64,000 nt of DNA from Anaerotruncus sp. G3(2012) (GTDB lineage Bacteria; Bacillota; Clostridia; Oscillospirales; Ruminococcaceae). Shown here piece after piece: positions 1-7,994 of this stretch (positions are counted from its first letter, which is position 1; every line of letters begins with the position of its first letter). Location of the stretch: the NCBI RefSeq assembly GCF_000403395.2, contig NZ_KE159674.1, positions 50,702 to 114,701 of the forward strand, read 5' to 3'. The notes below the pieces were generated by a model. It was given only the letters and a program-made list of their open reading frames with translations. It did no database searches and had not been told where the DNA came from. The translations under genes were made by a program, and so were the position numbers.

Positions 1-137
1 CCCTCCCGCACCGCTTTCAGCCAGGCGTGGATCGTCCCTTTCGGGATGCCCAGCTCCTTCGCCGCTTTGTCTCCGCCGATCTCTCTGGCCAGCTTTACGG
101 CCTGTACCTTGTACTCTTTATCGTAGCTTCGAGCCAT
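1..137 (-). CDS. IS3-family transposase OrfA, N-terminal part
   Basis: The minus strand starts at an ATG at 137 behind an AGGAGG ribosome-binding site. It reads MARSYDKEYKVQAVKLARE followed by a helix-turn-helix of the type KAAKELGIPKGTIHAWLKAV, which is the DNA-binding N-terminus of IS3/IS150-type OrfA proteins that recognise the element ends. Only 45 codons lie inside the window, so OrfB and the other end of the element cannot be seen. The gene sits antisense to, and at the broken end of, a serine recombinase fragment, so the element most likely inserted there. Family assignment is from motif recognition only. Confidence 0.75.
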   Translation of the reverse strand, partial: MARSYDKEYKVQAVKLAREIGGDKAAKELGIPKGTIHAWLKAVRE

Positions 138-207
138 TGCCTTTCCTCCTTCTTCTTCTCTTTTTTCTACTCCCTTGAGGAAAAGGTGTCAACTTTTTTT
201 ATACCAT
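1..207 (-). mobile_element. Partial IS3-like insertion sequence (one end in window)
   Basis: Contains the transposase start described for 1-137 plus about 70 bp of upstream AT-rich DNA. The outer end is placed near 200-207, where recombinase-like coding sequence resumes; reading outward on the minus strand the putative end is TGGTATAAAAAAAGTTGACA. The exact terminus is not certain because the partner inverted repeat lies outside the window. Confidence 0.5.
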
Positions 208-776
208 ATCATTCGGAGATATTGCCCGGTACTTCGCCCAGGAAGGGCATACTGGTGTATGACAAGGAGCTGCGCCGGGGCTTCATTTCTCAAATGCTCC
301 GCAACCCCATTTACGCCCAGGCTGACCTGGAGCTGTACGAGTTCTTCAAGGGGCAGGGGGCCGTGGTGGTGAACGAGGCGGCGGACTTCGCCGGGACCAA
401 CGGCTGCTATCTCTACCAGGGCCGGGACGTGCAGGAACGAAAAAACAAGGACTTGAAAAATCAAATCCTTGTGCTGGCCCCCAGCGAGGGCATTGTTCCC
501 GCTGATACCTGGCTGCGGTGCAGGAAAAAGCTGATGGCGAATATCACGTTCCAGGGCGGGCGCAAGCCGAAAAATACATGGCTGGCCGGAAAGATGAAAT
601 GCGGCCACTGTGGGCGGGCGCTGAAAAGCCTGGGCAACCGGGCCGGAACCCACTACCTTTATTGCACCAAGCGGGCGGACAATATGAGCTGCGGGGGCTG
701 CGGGACGCTTCGGACGGCGGAGTTTGAGCAGTTTGTCTATGAGGCTATGGTGCATAAGCTGTCCGAGTTACTTTAA
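208..776 (+). pseudogene. Large serine recombinase, C-terminal fragment
   Basis: The open frame from about 208 to TAA at 774-776 encodes the recombinase domain and zinc-ribbon of a large serine (resolvase-type) integrase. FISQMLRNPIYAQADLELY matches the conserved recombinase-domain block, and KCGHCGRALKS followed by HYLYCTK gives two CxxC-like metal-binding elements. The N-terminal catalytic domain with its serine is missing; the sequence upstream belongs to the antisense IS, so the open frame that begins near base 27 is a chimera and not a gene. Such recombinases mobilise Clostridial conjugative elements and usually lie at one element end. I infer that this marks an old integration boundary and is non-functional. 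Confidence 0.75.
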
Positions 777-1190
777 CGGTTTTAAAACAGGCTCTAAAAT
801 GCTCCAAAAATATTTTGCGTACATCAGGAAAATTGCTCGTTTTTAAGGAAAGGCTAAAAATCAAAATGACAACTCCGATTACAAATAAAATTGTGGATAT
901 AATATTCAAAAATGCCTCCTCCTATCTAACGAAGAAGTGATATGTTCTCTGCTCTTGCTTGCACCCTGTTTGTCAACGTTAATGATAAGTTGTTGTGAAT
1001 ACTTCCTTATCACCGTAAAACTAGGTTTTTGTTTGTTTTTCAGTATTTTTCAAGGTTGCGTTTTTTTCGCAGTTTTGCTTTGCTTGACGCACCACACTTC
1101 CAGACGAGACAGCTACTCATCGCTGGGATCGGGAAAAATCACATTGGTAGTGATCCCATAGCTTTTCAGGCCCTGGAGAGCGGAAAAACT
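777..1190. other. Gene-free AT-rich stretch next to recombinase remnant
   Basis: No convincing gene was found. The short frames here lack ribosome-binding sites and recognisable domains. On the minus strand, 1117-1190 still reads SFSALQGLKSYGITTN in a frame shifted from the permease fragment ending at 1191, suggesting decayed continuation of that gene. An integrated element's attachment site may lie somewhere after 776, since large serine recombinase genes often abut it, but no repeat was identified. Confidence 0.4.
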
Positions 1191-1352
1191 TTAAAGGTTG
1201 AGAAAGACGCTGCAAGTGGCTGTAATCAAAACCACCACAATGATAGCTGCAGTGGCAATCAGACGGTTGGATGCCCGGTTTGACCGGTAGGCCCGCTGGC
1301 TGATCGCCTGAATGGCCTCTTCTGTGCCGGTCTTCTTTTTCCTGTACTTCAT
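1191..1352 (-). pseudogene. ABC permease N-terminal fragment (FtsX-like)
   Basis: A 53-codon frame starts at ATG 1352, overlapping the stop of the upstream ATPase pseudogene by ATGA. It reads MKYRKKKTGTEEAIQAIS and then one hydrophobic segment LIATAAIIVVVLITATC before TAA at 1191. FtsX/MacB-type permeases that follow LolD-like ATPases are several hundred residues long, so this is only a signal-anchor stub. Coding-like sequence in another frame continues briefly beyond the stop. I interpret it as a decayed permease; a real tiny membrane protein is a less likely alternative. Confidence 0.5.
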
Positions 1353-2020
1353 TCTTTGATCCTCCCGTCCTCAATGCGGATCACCCAGTCGGCCAGCCGG
1401 GCAATGGCGTTGTTGTAGGTAATCATCACAATGGTTTGATGGAATTTGACACTGGTGGTTTTCAGCAGAGAAAGCACATCTTCGCTGGTCCTGCTGTCCA
1501 GGTTCCCAGTAGGTTTATCGGCCAATATGATCTCCGGCTTGGTGAGCGGAGCCCGCGCGATAGAAACCCGCTGCTGGCCCCCTGAGAGATTGCTGGGCAG
1601 GTTCTGGAGCTTATCTTGCAGTCCCAAAGTAGAGACGATTTCCTCCATCAGGCTTTGATCCTCTTTTCTTCCGTCCAACTGTACAAGCAGGACGATGTTC
1701 TCATAGGCGTTCAAAATTGAGATCAGATTATAATTCTGGAAGATAAATCCGATGTGACGGCGGCGGAACACCGCCATCTGTTATTCGTTCTTTTCTGAGA
1801 ACAGCTTTCCGTTAATGATGATCTCCCCGGAGATGGGGGTATCCAGGCTGCCCATCATGTGAAGCAGGGTGGACTTGCCGGAGCCGGAGGCGCCGATAAT
1901 GGCCACAAATTCTCCCGGATTTATAGAGAGATCCACACCATCCAAAGCCTTGGTAATATGTTCTCCTTGCTGGTAGTATTTTTTCAGCTGGATCGTTTGC
2001 AGAATCGGTGTAGCTGCCAT
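1349..2020 (-). pseudogene. LolD/MacB-type ABC ATPase, inactivated
   Basis: Starting at ATG 2020 the frame encodes an ABC ATPase of about 224 codons: Walker [11 protein letters not shown]-loop GFIFQNYN, signature LSGGQQRVSIA and a D-loop region. An in-frame TAA at 1781-1783 splits it between Walker A and the Q-loop. The Walker B glutamate is lysine (ILADKPTG instead of ILADEPTG), the H-loop histidine is tyrosine (MITYNNAIA instead of THN), and the signature stretch is one Q short. Such ATPases power peptide-exporting or peptide-sensing FtsX-type permeases. Four independent defects make this a clear pseudogene. It lies 44 bp after the ABC-2 permease gene and was probably the distal part of the same operon. 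Confidence 0.85.
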
Positions 2021-2064
2021 AATAAAAACCGACTCTCTTTTATCGCCGTTTTGTGTGCTTGTTT

Positions 2065-3141
2065 TCAGGAAACCTGGTACTTTGCGAAAATTCCTCGGGC
2101 AAGAACGCTCCCCCCGGCCAGCAGCGCCACCCCTGCGGGAATTGCCCAAAGAGCATACAGCGCCCCGCCGCCCATCTGCTCCACCGACATGAGGGAAACG
2201 AACTGGGCATGATAGGTGGGGAAAAGCACCACCAGCCGGAACAGGGGGCTGACCTCCGAAACGGGGAGCAGCACCGGCAGGCCGTAGAGGAGGGCGGAGG
2301 CCGCTAGGGCTACCATGGGGCTCTTGCAGGCGGCGGAAAAAACCAGGGTGATGCCCACCACCCCCAGCGCCCCGGTAAAGGCCAGCAAAGCCTGATAGGC
2401 CAGCATCGTCCCGCAGGTGATGTTGAAAGGGATTCCTCCCTCGATGTAGGTGAGCTGGGCGAACAGAATGCTGCAATCCAGCCCTTCGGTACCGTAAAAG
2501 GTGAAGGCCATGGCGAGGTTCAGGGCCAGCACCGCTACCGTGGTGAGCAGAGCGGCCAGGACACAGGCGACTGCCTTGGCCCCGGCGCATTTGGTCCTGC
2601 CATACCGGGTGGAGAGAAGGATCTGGTCCACCCCGCCGTACTCCCCGCAGAAGACCGGGGCGGTCATCACCATGAGAAAGAGGGAGAATAAGATCAGAAT
2701 TTTCACCAGATTCCGGCTGGTGCTCAGCCACCCGTCTACATAGCCGATGGTGACTTCTCCCTCCCCGAACACATCGGCCACGGTGCTGCCGTTCCAGCCG
2801 CCATACCGGTCGGCAAAGCGGGTGGAGACGGCGGACTGGGTGGCGTTGTGGTAGATATACAGGGCGTTTATCTCATTTTCCCCGGTCTTGGGGACCAGGT
2901 CGGCCAGCATCCGCTGGACCTTCTCGTCGGTGAGGGTCCCGGCGTACCTTTCGGCCACCGCCTTGTCGATGGACACCGCCTCTTTGCCGGTGCCCTCCCG
3001 GCCCGCACCGTCAAAGGCATACTTGTTCTGGTAGGTGGAAAAGCCGAGAATGGCCGAAAGGAGCAGCACCAGGGCAAAGGCCCCTTGGGTTAGCCGCCGG
3101 GAAAAGATTTTTTTCAGTTCAAAGCCGATGAGTTTTTTCAT
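2065..3141 (-). CDS. ABC-2 type transporter permease
   Basis: The 358-residue protein begins [20 protein letters not shown], the cytoplasmic start typical of ABC-2 permeases, then has one membrane segment (about 20-37), a long extracellular portion (about 40-145) and five further hydrophobic segments through the C-terminus. It is presumably the membrane partner of the ATPase encoded immediately upstream, whose stop overlaps this start by ATGA. The set belongs to an operon with a two-component system, which suggests export of, or self-protection against, a peptide or antibiotic; the substrate cannot be read from sequence. The frame is intact, unlike the ABC genes downstream. Confidence 0.75.
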   Translation of the reverse strand: MKKLIGFELKKIFSRRLTQGAFALVLLLSAILGFSTYQNKYAFDGAGREGTGKEAVSIDKAVAERYAGTLTDEKVQRMLADLVPKTGENEINALYIYHNATQSAVSTRFADRYGGWNGSTVADVFGEGEVTIGYVDGWLSTSRNLVKILILFSLFLMVMTAPVFCGEYGGVDQILLSTRYGRTKCAGAKAVACVLAALLTTVAVLALNLAMAFTFYGTEGLDCSILFAQLTYIEGGIPFNITCGTMLAYQALLAFTGALGVVGITLVFSAACKSPMVALAASALLYGLPVLLPVSEVSPLFRLVVLFPTYHAQFVSLMSVEQMGGGALYALWAIPAGVALLAGGSVLARGIFAKYQVS

Positions 3142-4010
3142 CCTTCATTCCCCCCAAAGCAGTACAAAAACAGGTCCTCCAGATTGGGCTGGACCCGCGC
3201 TGCTCCTGCCACCGGAGGGCGCTCCCCGATGACCCGGAGAACGGTGGTGCCGTTTTCCTCGTTGCGAAGATTGCTGACATTCCAGGAGGCGGCGTACCGC
3301 TCCGCCTGACCGGTGGGGACGCCGCACTCCCAGACAAAGCCGTCAATCTCGGCGGTGATGTCCTGGGGCTTCCCGAACTGGATGATCTGGCCAGCCTTCA
3401 TCAGGATGATCTCCTCGGCGATGAACTCCACATCCGAAACGATGTGGGTGGAGAGGATGACCACCCGATCCTTGGAGAAGGCGCTGATAAGGTTCCGAAA
3501 GCGCACCCGCTCCTTGGGGTCCAACCCCGCCGTGGGCTCGTCCAGAATGAGTATCTTGGGGTCATTGAGCATGGCCTGGGCGACGCCCAGCCGCTGCTTC
3601 ATCCCGCCGGAAAAGGTCTTCACCTTCCGCCTGCTCTCCCCGGCAAGGCCCACCGCCTCCAGCAGCTCCCCTGCCCGTTTCTTGGCGGTCCGGTCTGGCA
3701 GTCCCTTTGCCGCCGCCATGTAGAGAAGAAAGTCCAGGGCGGTGAAGTCGGGGTAGTAGCCGAAGTGCTGAGGAAGGTATCCCAGCAGGCTTCGGTACTC
3801 CTCCCCCATCTCCCGGACCGGTTCGCCATCCAGCAGGATCTTGCCGGAGGTGGGCTCCTGCACGGTGCAGAAAAGCCGCATCAGGGTGGTCTTTCCGGCG
3901 CCGTTCTGGCCCAGCAGGCCATACACCCCGCTGGTGAGGGTGACGCCCAGGTGATCCACCGCTGTTTTCGGGCCGTATCGCTTGGTCAGCCCGACCGTCT
4001 TTAGTTCCAT
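3138..4010 (-). CDS. ABC transporter ATP-binding protein
   Basis: Start chosen at ATG 4010 because AAAGGAG lies 6 bp upstream; a longer in-frame start at 4046 has no such site. The 290-residue protein shows Walker A GQNGAGKTT, Q-loop region YLPQHFGYYP, signature FSGGMKQRLG, Walker B LILDEPTAGLDP and H-loop LSTHIVSD, all intact. The C-terminal 80 residues form an accessory domain. The sequence type matches ABC-2 drug or bacteriocin export ATPases. It couples with the permease downstream and sits 73 bp after the kinase gene, in one transcription direction with the regulator genes, so the two-component system probably controls it. Confidence 0.85.
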   Translation of the reverse strand: MELKTVGLTKRYGPKTAVDHLGVTLTSGVYGLLGQNGAGKTTLMRLFCTVQEPTSGKILLDGEPVREMGEEYRSLLGYLPQHFGYYPDFTALDFLLYMAAAKGLPDRTAKKRAGELLEAVGLAGESRRKVKTFSGGMKQRLGVAQAMLNDPKILILDEPTAGLDPKERVRFRNLISAFSKDRVVILSTHIVSDVEFIAEEIILMKAGQIIQFGKPQDITAEIDGFVWECGVPTGQAERYAASWNVSNLRNEENGTTVLRVIGERPPVAGAARVQPNLEDLFLYCFGGNEG

Positions 4011-4083
4011 AGAAAACTCCTTTCCGGGGAAGAAAATACTCCCCATGGTTTCATGGAGAGTATAAATCAGAATTTTCTATTTT

Positions 4084-5262
4084 CTATCTGATTTCGGAGT
4101 CAGTCCCGAAAAAAGCGGTAACTTTTGCTCCCGCCGGGCCATTCTCCACCTTCAGCCAGCCGCCGTGGTGGCGGCAAAGGGTGGTGCAGATGTAAAGGCC
4201 CAGGCCGAAGTGGCTCCCCTTCTCCCCGGTGAAGTAGGGGTCGGCAGCCTTTTCCAGAGCCTCCGGGGCAAATCCGGGGCCGTCGTCCGCCACCGTGAGG
4301 AGCAGCCCGCCGTCGGTCTCCGCCAGGGAGAGGGCCACGGCGCTCCCGGCGTACCGGGCGGCGTTGGCAACAAGGTTGCCAAACACCTGGGCGACAAAGG
4401 CCCCGTCCAGGGCAAGCCGGGGGGAAGCAGTCCGGTCCTCCATGGAAAAACCCTTCCCTGCCTGGGTACAGACCATCTTACCGCTTTCCGCCAAGGAGGC
4501 CGCCAGGGGGGACAGGGGTGTTGACCGGAGTTCGGGTCGGGTGTCCTCCAGGCGGTGGAGCTGGCTCATGGTGGAGACATACTGCTCCAGCCGGTCGATA
4601 TGCCGCCCCATGGTGATGGCGGTGGCCCGGGTCGGTTCCTCCCCGCTGGCTTGGAGCATCTCGTTGTAGCCCTTGAGGACGGTGAGGGGGGTCCGAAGGT
4701 CGTGGGCAAAGGCGGCGTTGAGACGCTTGCGCTCCTCCATCTGCCGCCACATCTCCGAGAAGTTCCGGGCCAGGGCGGCCCGCATCGTCTCGAAGGAGGC
4801 GGAGAGCTGCCCCAGTTCATCCCTGCTGTGGACGGTGACGGTAAAGTCCAGGTCGTTCTGGGAGATCTTTTCCGAGGCCAGCCGCAGCTCTGCCAGGGGC
4901 CGTTTCAGCTTGTTCCGGTAGAAAAGCAGCGCCGCCCCCAGGATGCAGAGGGCGGACCACACCGGCGTTGTCACCGTGGGCAGGGCCCGGAGGATGTCCA
5001 CTGTCCGCTGGTCCTCCGGGGACAGGGGGAAGGGATCGGTGCCGATATAGGTCCCCTCCCCCAGCTGTTCCCCGCGCTCGTTGGTGAGGTAGTATTTTTC
5101 CATGTTGTCCGGGTAGGCGGCACGGATCTTCTTTACGCCCAGGTCGCACAGGTTGGCAGTCATCTCGCAGAGGGCCAGGGCCAGCAGAACAGCGACGGTG
5201 ATGTACACCACCAGGGCTTTTCTCAGGGGGAGATCCCACCAGCGGCGCCTTATCTGCTCCAT
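4084..5262 (-). CDS. Sensor histidine kinase
   Basis: Start at ATG 5262 inside the end of the regulator gene (13-bp overlap). About 392 residues: a membrane segment near 20-40, an extracytoplasmic loop of about 70 residues, a second segment near 105-125, a HAMP linker, then the HisKA dimerisation helix with FAHDLRTPLTVLKG (phospho-accepting His), the N box NLVANAARYA, G1 DDGPGF and G2 GLGLYICT. It should autophosphorylate in response to an envelope signal and pass phosphate to the adjacent OmpR-type regulator. The small extracellular loop fits sensors of cell-envelope peptides, but the ligand is unknown. Confidence 0.88.
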   Translation of the reverse strand: MEQIRRRWWDLPLRKALVVYITVAVLLALALCEMTANLCDLGVKKIRAAYPDNMEKYYLTNERGEQLGEGTYIGTDPFPLSPEDQRTVDILRALPTVTTPVWSALCILGAALLFYRNKLKRPLAELRLASEKISQNDLDFTVTVHSRDELGQLSASFETMRAALARNFSEMWRQMEERKRLNAAFAHDLRTPLTVLKGYNEMLQASGEEPTRATAITMGRHIDRLEQYVSTMSQLHRLEDTRPELRSTPLSPLAASLAESGKMVCTQAGKGFSMEDRTASPRLALDGAFVAQVFGNLVANAARYAGSAVALSLAETDGGLLLTVADDGPGFAPEALEKAADPYFTGEKGSHFGLGLYICTTLCRHHGGWLKVENGPAGAKVTAFFGTDSEIR

Positions 5263-5933
5263 CGGTAGCCGCACCCCCAAACCGTTTCCAGATAGGCCCT
5301 GTCCGAGTGGACGGCCAGCTTGGCCCGGACCCTGCGGATATGCTCCGCCACCACCCCGCTGCTTCCCTCGCTGTCGTAGCCCCAGATTTTTTCGTAGATA
5401 CGCTCCTTGTCAAAGACCTGGCCGGGATTCTGGGACAAAAGTTCCACGATGTCAAACTCCTTTTTGGTGAGGGGGATTTCCTCCTTGCCGAAGAAGAGCC
5501 GCCGTTCTAAAAAATCGACGGACAATTCCCCGGAAAACTTGATCCGGGCCTGGGACTGATGCCGGACCTCCCGCCGCAAATGAGCCTGGACCCGGGCTTC
5601 CAGTTCCATTAAGGAAAAGGGCTTTAAAATATAGTCGTCCCCTCCGGCGGAAAAGCCCCGCACCTTGTCGGCGTCCTCGATCCGGGCAGTGAGGAACAGA
5701 ATTGGGCAGGCCAAGCGGTCCCGGATAGCCTGGCAGACGGCAAGGCCGTCCATCTCCGGCATGGCCACATCCAGCAGGATGAGGTCCGGGGACTGCTCCG
5801 CCCGCCGCAGGGCCTCCCGACCGCTTTGGGCGGTGAGCACCTCGTAGCCCTTTCCGGTGAAAAAACTGGACAGCATGGCGACGATGTCCGGCTCGTCGTC
5901 CACGATGAGTAGTTTGGTTCCTATGGGGTACAC
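5250..5933 (-). CDS. OmpR/PhoB-family response regulator
   Basis: A receiver domain (about 8-118) contains the acidic pair in IVDDEPD, the phospho-acceptor in LILLDVAMPEMDG, and LKPF with the conserved lysine. A winged-helix DNA-binding domain (about 130-226) ends GYRWSR. The track start is GTG at 5933, directly abutting the AAAGGAGG ribosome-binding site; that spacing is too short, so initiation may really occur a few codons later and the first four residues are uncertain. It heads the operon with its kinase and an ABC transporter. A likely promoter lies just upstream. Confidence 0.85.
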   Translation of the reverse strand: MYPIGTKLLIVDDEPDIVAMLSSFFTGKGYEVLTAQSGREALRRAEQSPDLILLDVAMPEMDGLAVCQAIRDRLACPILFLTARIEDADKVRGFSAGGDDYILKPFSLMELEARVQAHLRREVRHQSQARIKFSGELSVDFLERRLFFGKEEIPLTKKEFDIVELLSQNPGQVFDKERIYEKIWGYDSEGSSGVVAEHIRRVRAKLAVHSDRAYLETVWGCGYRWSR

Positions 5934-5948
5934 CTCCTTTGGGGCAGC

Positions 5949-5977
5949 ATATCAGGTAAATTCCTACTTTTTATCAA
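5949..5977 (-). promoter_or_regulatory. Putative sigma70 promoter of module A operon
   Basis: On the minus strand TTGATA (5977-5972) and TGATAT (5954-5949) are separated by exactly 17 bp, upstream of the AAAGGAGG site of the response regulator at 5250-5933. The -10 box is a weak match. Confidence 0.45.
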
Positions 5978-6025
5978 CTTTCCTGTGCTGTCTCCCCAAT
6001 AGAATACCCCTTTTTACCTCGGAGT

Positions 6026-6400
6026 TCAATCTACGGCATAACGCTTTTGGACCATCGGGGGGAGTTCCTCATAGGACACCTCGGCCCACTCCAAAACGCC
6101 CCGGACGGGCATGACAGTGAGGCGGAGGAAAGCACCCTCCCGCAGTTCCTTGGAGGTTCCGAAGGTGATCTCCTTTTCGCCGCCATTTTCATCGTAGGAC
6201 AATAGAGTATAGGAGTATGGCAGGCCACCCTTGAAATCAACAACGCCTCCCCGACTGTGAACCTCCTCCATCCGGCTGTTGTCGATTTGGGTGTAATAGC
6301 CGGCACTGCCCGTCCCCGACAGAAACCAGATGCCAAAGAATACCAAACCGACCAGAAGGACAGCGGCGGTCCCAATACCAATGAACACTTTTTTCTTCAT
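6026..6400 (-). CDS. YxeA-like (DUF1093) secreted or membrane-anchored protein
   Basis: Start at ATG 6400, because the AAGGAG site is too close to the alternative GTG at 6412. The 124-residue product has a signal/anchor segment VFIGIGTAAVLLVGLVFFG and then a small extracellular domain with GYYTQI, LLSYDENGGEKE and LTVMPVRGV, which is the YxeA/DUF1093 pattern. Proteins of this family sit beside bacitracin or lantibiotic ABC transporters in Firmicutes, with no proven biochemical activity. Here it is the last gene of module B, 15 bp after the second permease. Family call is by motif memory and moderately sure. Confidence 0.7.
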   Translation of the reverse strand: MKKKVFIGIGTAAVLLVGLVFFGIWFLSGTGSAGYYTQIDNSRMEEVHSRGGVVDFKGGLPYSYTLLSYDENGGEKEITFGTSKELREGAFLRLTVMPVRGVLEWAEVSYEELPPMVQKRYAVD

Positions 6401-6415
6401 ATTGTAATTCACTCC

Positions 6416-7195
6416 TTACCAACCTTTTTTCGTGATGACCTGTTTCGATTTTTTTGCCGCTTTTGTTGGCGTGCCTTGTTTGGTGGTCACGACAAGGACA
6501 GCACAAACCAGCAGGGTAGCCAAAAGACTGAACACACAAAGCAGTGGATTCCAATGCACCGCCGGGTCATAGCTGCGGTATCCAACCAGCCCCATGCTTG
6601 CGGTCACGGGATACAAATTGGCCAGGGTCATGTTCCCCGCTGCGAACATCCCGCCGTAGCCATAGACAAAGGCGACCACCGCTCCAATCAGGTGCCCGTT
6701 GGGAAGCCGGGCGGCGATGGCGATGATAGGCAAAACCGCAAGATAGAGAAACAGGCAGTTGGGGATGATCTGCGCCGCTGCCTGGAGGATGGCCGGCAGC
6801 GTCCCGCCGGGGAAGCCCAGCAGAAAGGATGCGGCCACAGTGAACATGGTGCTGGCGAGCCCCAGAAACAGCGAGAGCAGCATGCCGGTGGCTAGCTTGC
6901 CCAGCAGCAGAACGGGAAAGGACACCGGGATGGTCAGGATGTTTTTCAGCGTGTCATCGGTCTCCTCCCGGCTGATGATGTACCCGGTGATGAGGGCGAT
7001 ACACATGGGGAAAATGGTGGTGATATTTTCCTTCATCACCTGCTCCGCAAAAAAGGGAAAGGTCCAGACGGTGCCGTCCAGGGCGGTGGTGGAAAATACA
7101 GTGAGCAGGACGGCAAGGAGCATCAGAAAAACCCCTGCCCAGATCATGTGATACCGTTTCAGTTTCCAAAGCTCGGTTTTCATCAGTGCCACCAT
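6416..7195 (-). CDS. Lantibiotic-type ABC transporter permease (second subunit)
   Basis: Start at ATG 7195, one base after the upstream gene's stop, chosen over an unsupported start at 7231. The roughly 259-residue protein has a cytoplasmic N-terminus MVALMKTELWKLKRYHMIWA and six hydrophobic segments, with the conserved intracellular motif REETDDTLKNILTIP that couples to the ATPase in EpiG/SpaG/BcrB-like permeases. A paralogous motif is in the neighbouring permease. The two permeases and the BcrA-like ATPase would form an exporter that expels membrane-active peptides such as lantibiotics or bacitracin. Substrate is inferred from family. Confidence 0.8.
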   Translation of the reverse strand: MVALMKTELWKLKRYHMIWAGVFLMLLAVLLTVFSTTALDGTVWTFPFFAEQVMKENITTIFPMCIALITGYIISREETDDTLKNILTIPVSFPVLLLGKLATGMLLSLFLGLASTMFTVAASFLLGFPGGTLPAILQAAAQIIPNCLFLYLAVLPIIAIAARLPNGHLIGAVVAFVYGYGGMFAAGNMTLANLYPVTASMGLVGYRSYDPAVHWNPLLCVFSLLATLLVCAVLVVTTKQGTPTKAAKKSKQVITKKGW

Positions 7196-7196
7196 C

Positions 7197-7994
7197 CTAC
7201 TCTCCCCCTCTCTTTTTGTACAGCAGGTCAATGAGCAGAACAGACAGGACCGACATCACGGCCAAGATCAAAACCGTCTGCATGGTTGTGGGGATCAGAT
7301 ACTGCAATCTGCCCACGCTCTCCCGGGCTCCGTGCCGGATCATATCCCCAGCGCACCAAAGATTTGTGAGGGGAATGGGCATCAGCCAGCAGAGAAACTT
7401 GGGCATGACCTCGTAACAGCCCTCGGCGGTCAGGCTCAGCACACTGTAAAAGATGCAGAGCAGGGTGGAGAAGATATAGGTTCTGCTGAAAAAGACCACC
7501 AGCACTACCAGGGGCAGGGTCCCCGCCGTGATGAACACCCCCAGCTTCACTGCCAGCCACAGCTTATAGCCGAGCCCGCCCACCTCGGCGATGAGGCTTC
7601 CGCAGAGGATGGCGACCGTGGCCGAGGACAGGCAGAAGATCAGCCCGAACAGAAACAAAACCGTGATCTTGGCAAAGATCATCTGGGTACCGGTCACCGG
7701 GATGGTCCGCAGGTTTTTGAAGGTGTCGTTGTCCCGCTCCATAAAAAAGAGCATGGCGGCGATGACGGCGATGACGCAGGGCAAGAGCAGCTCCACTGCG
7801 TAACCAAGGACAAACTGGTAAAAATCGTCAAACAGCTGGGCTTTGGTGTCGTACCGGGCCACCATGCTGGGGGTCAGCATCATCACTGCCAGAGGGGGAG
7901 GAAACAGAAAGGCGGAGAGGATGACAAAGGAGATGAATTTTTTTCGCTTTAATTTCGCCAGTTCACAGCCGATCAGTTTAAGCAATCCCTTCAC
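7197..7994 (-). CDS. Lantibiotic-type ABC transporter permease (first subunit)
   Basis: 265 residues, about six membrane segments, starting MKGLLKLIGCELAKLKRKK. It carries the coupling motif MERDNDTFKNLRTIPVT, very similar to the one in the next gene, so the pair arose by duplication as in SpaE/SpaG or CprB/CprC systems. The start lies 17 bp inside the 3' end of the ATPase gene and its stop is 1 bp before the second permease start, showing translational coupling. Expected location is the cytoplasmic membrane. Part of a peptide-antibiotic immunity or resistance exporter by family; no substrate evidence in the sequence. Confidence 0.82.
   Translation of the reverse strand: MKGLLKLIGCELAKLKRKKFISFVILSAFLFPPPLAVMMLTPSMVARYDTKAQLFDDFYQFVLGYAVELLLPCVIAVIAAMLFFMERDNDTFKNLRTIPVTGTQMIFAKITVLFLFGLIFCLSSATVAILCGSLIAEVGGLGYKLWLAVKLGVFITAGTLPLVVLVVFFSRTYIFSTLLCIFYSVLSLTAEGCYEVMPKFLCWLMPIPLTNLWCAGDMIRHGARESVGRLQYLIPTTMQTVLILAVMSVLSVLLIDLLYKKRGGE

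Noticed and set aside
27-776. Single 249-codon open frame on plus
   Set aside because: Chimera: the first 60 codons are antisense to a transposase gene; only the part after about 208 is recombinase coding sequence.
937-1283. Short hydrophobic frames on plus (74 and 84 codons)
   Set aside because: No ribosome-binding sites, no family resemblance, and they run antisense to the permease remnant.
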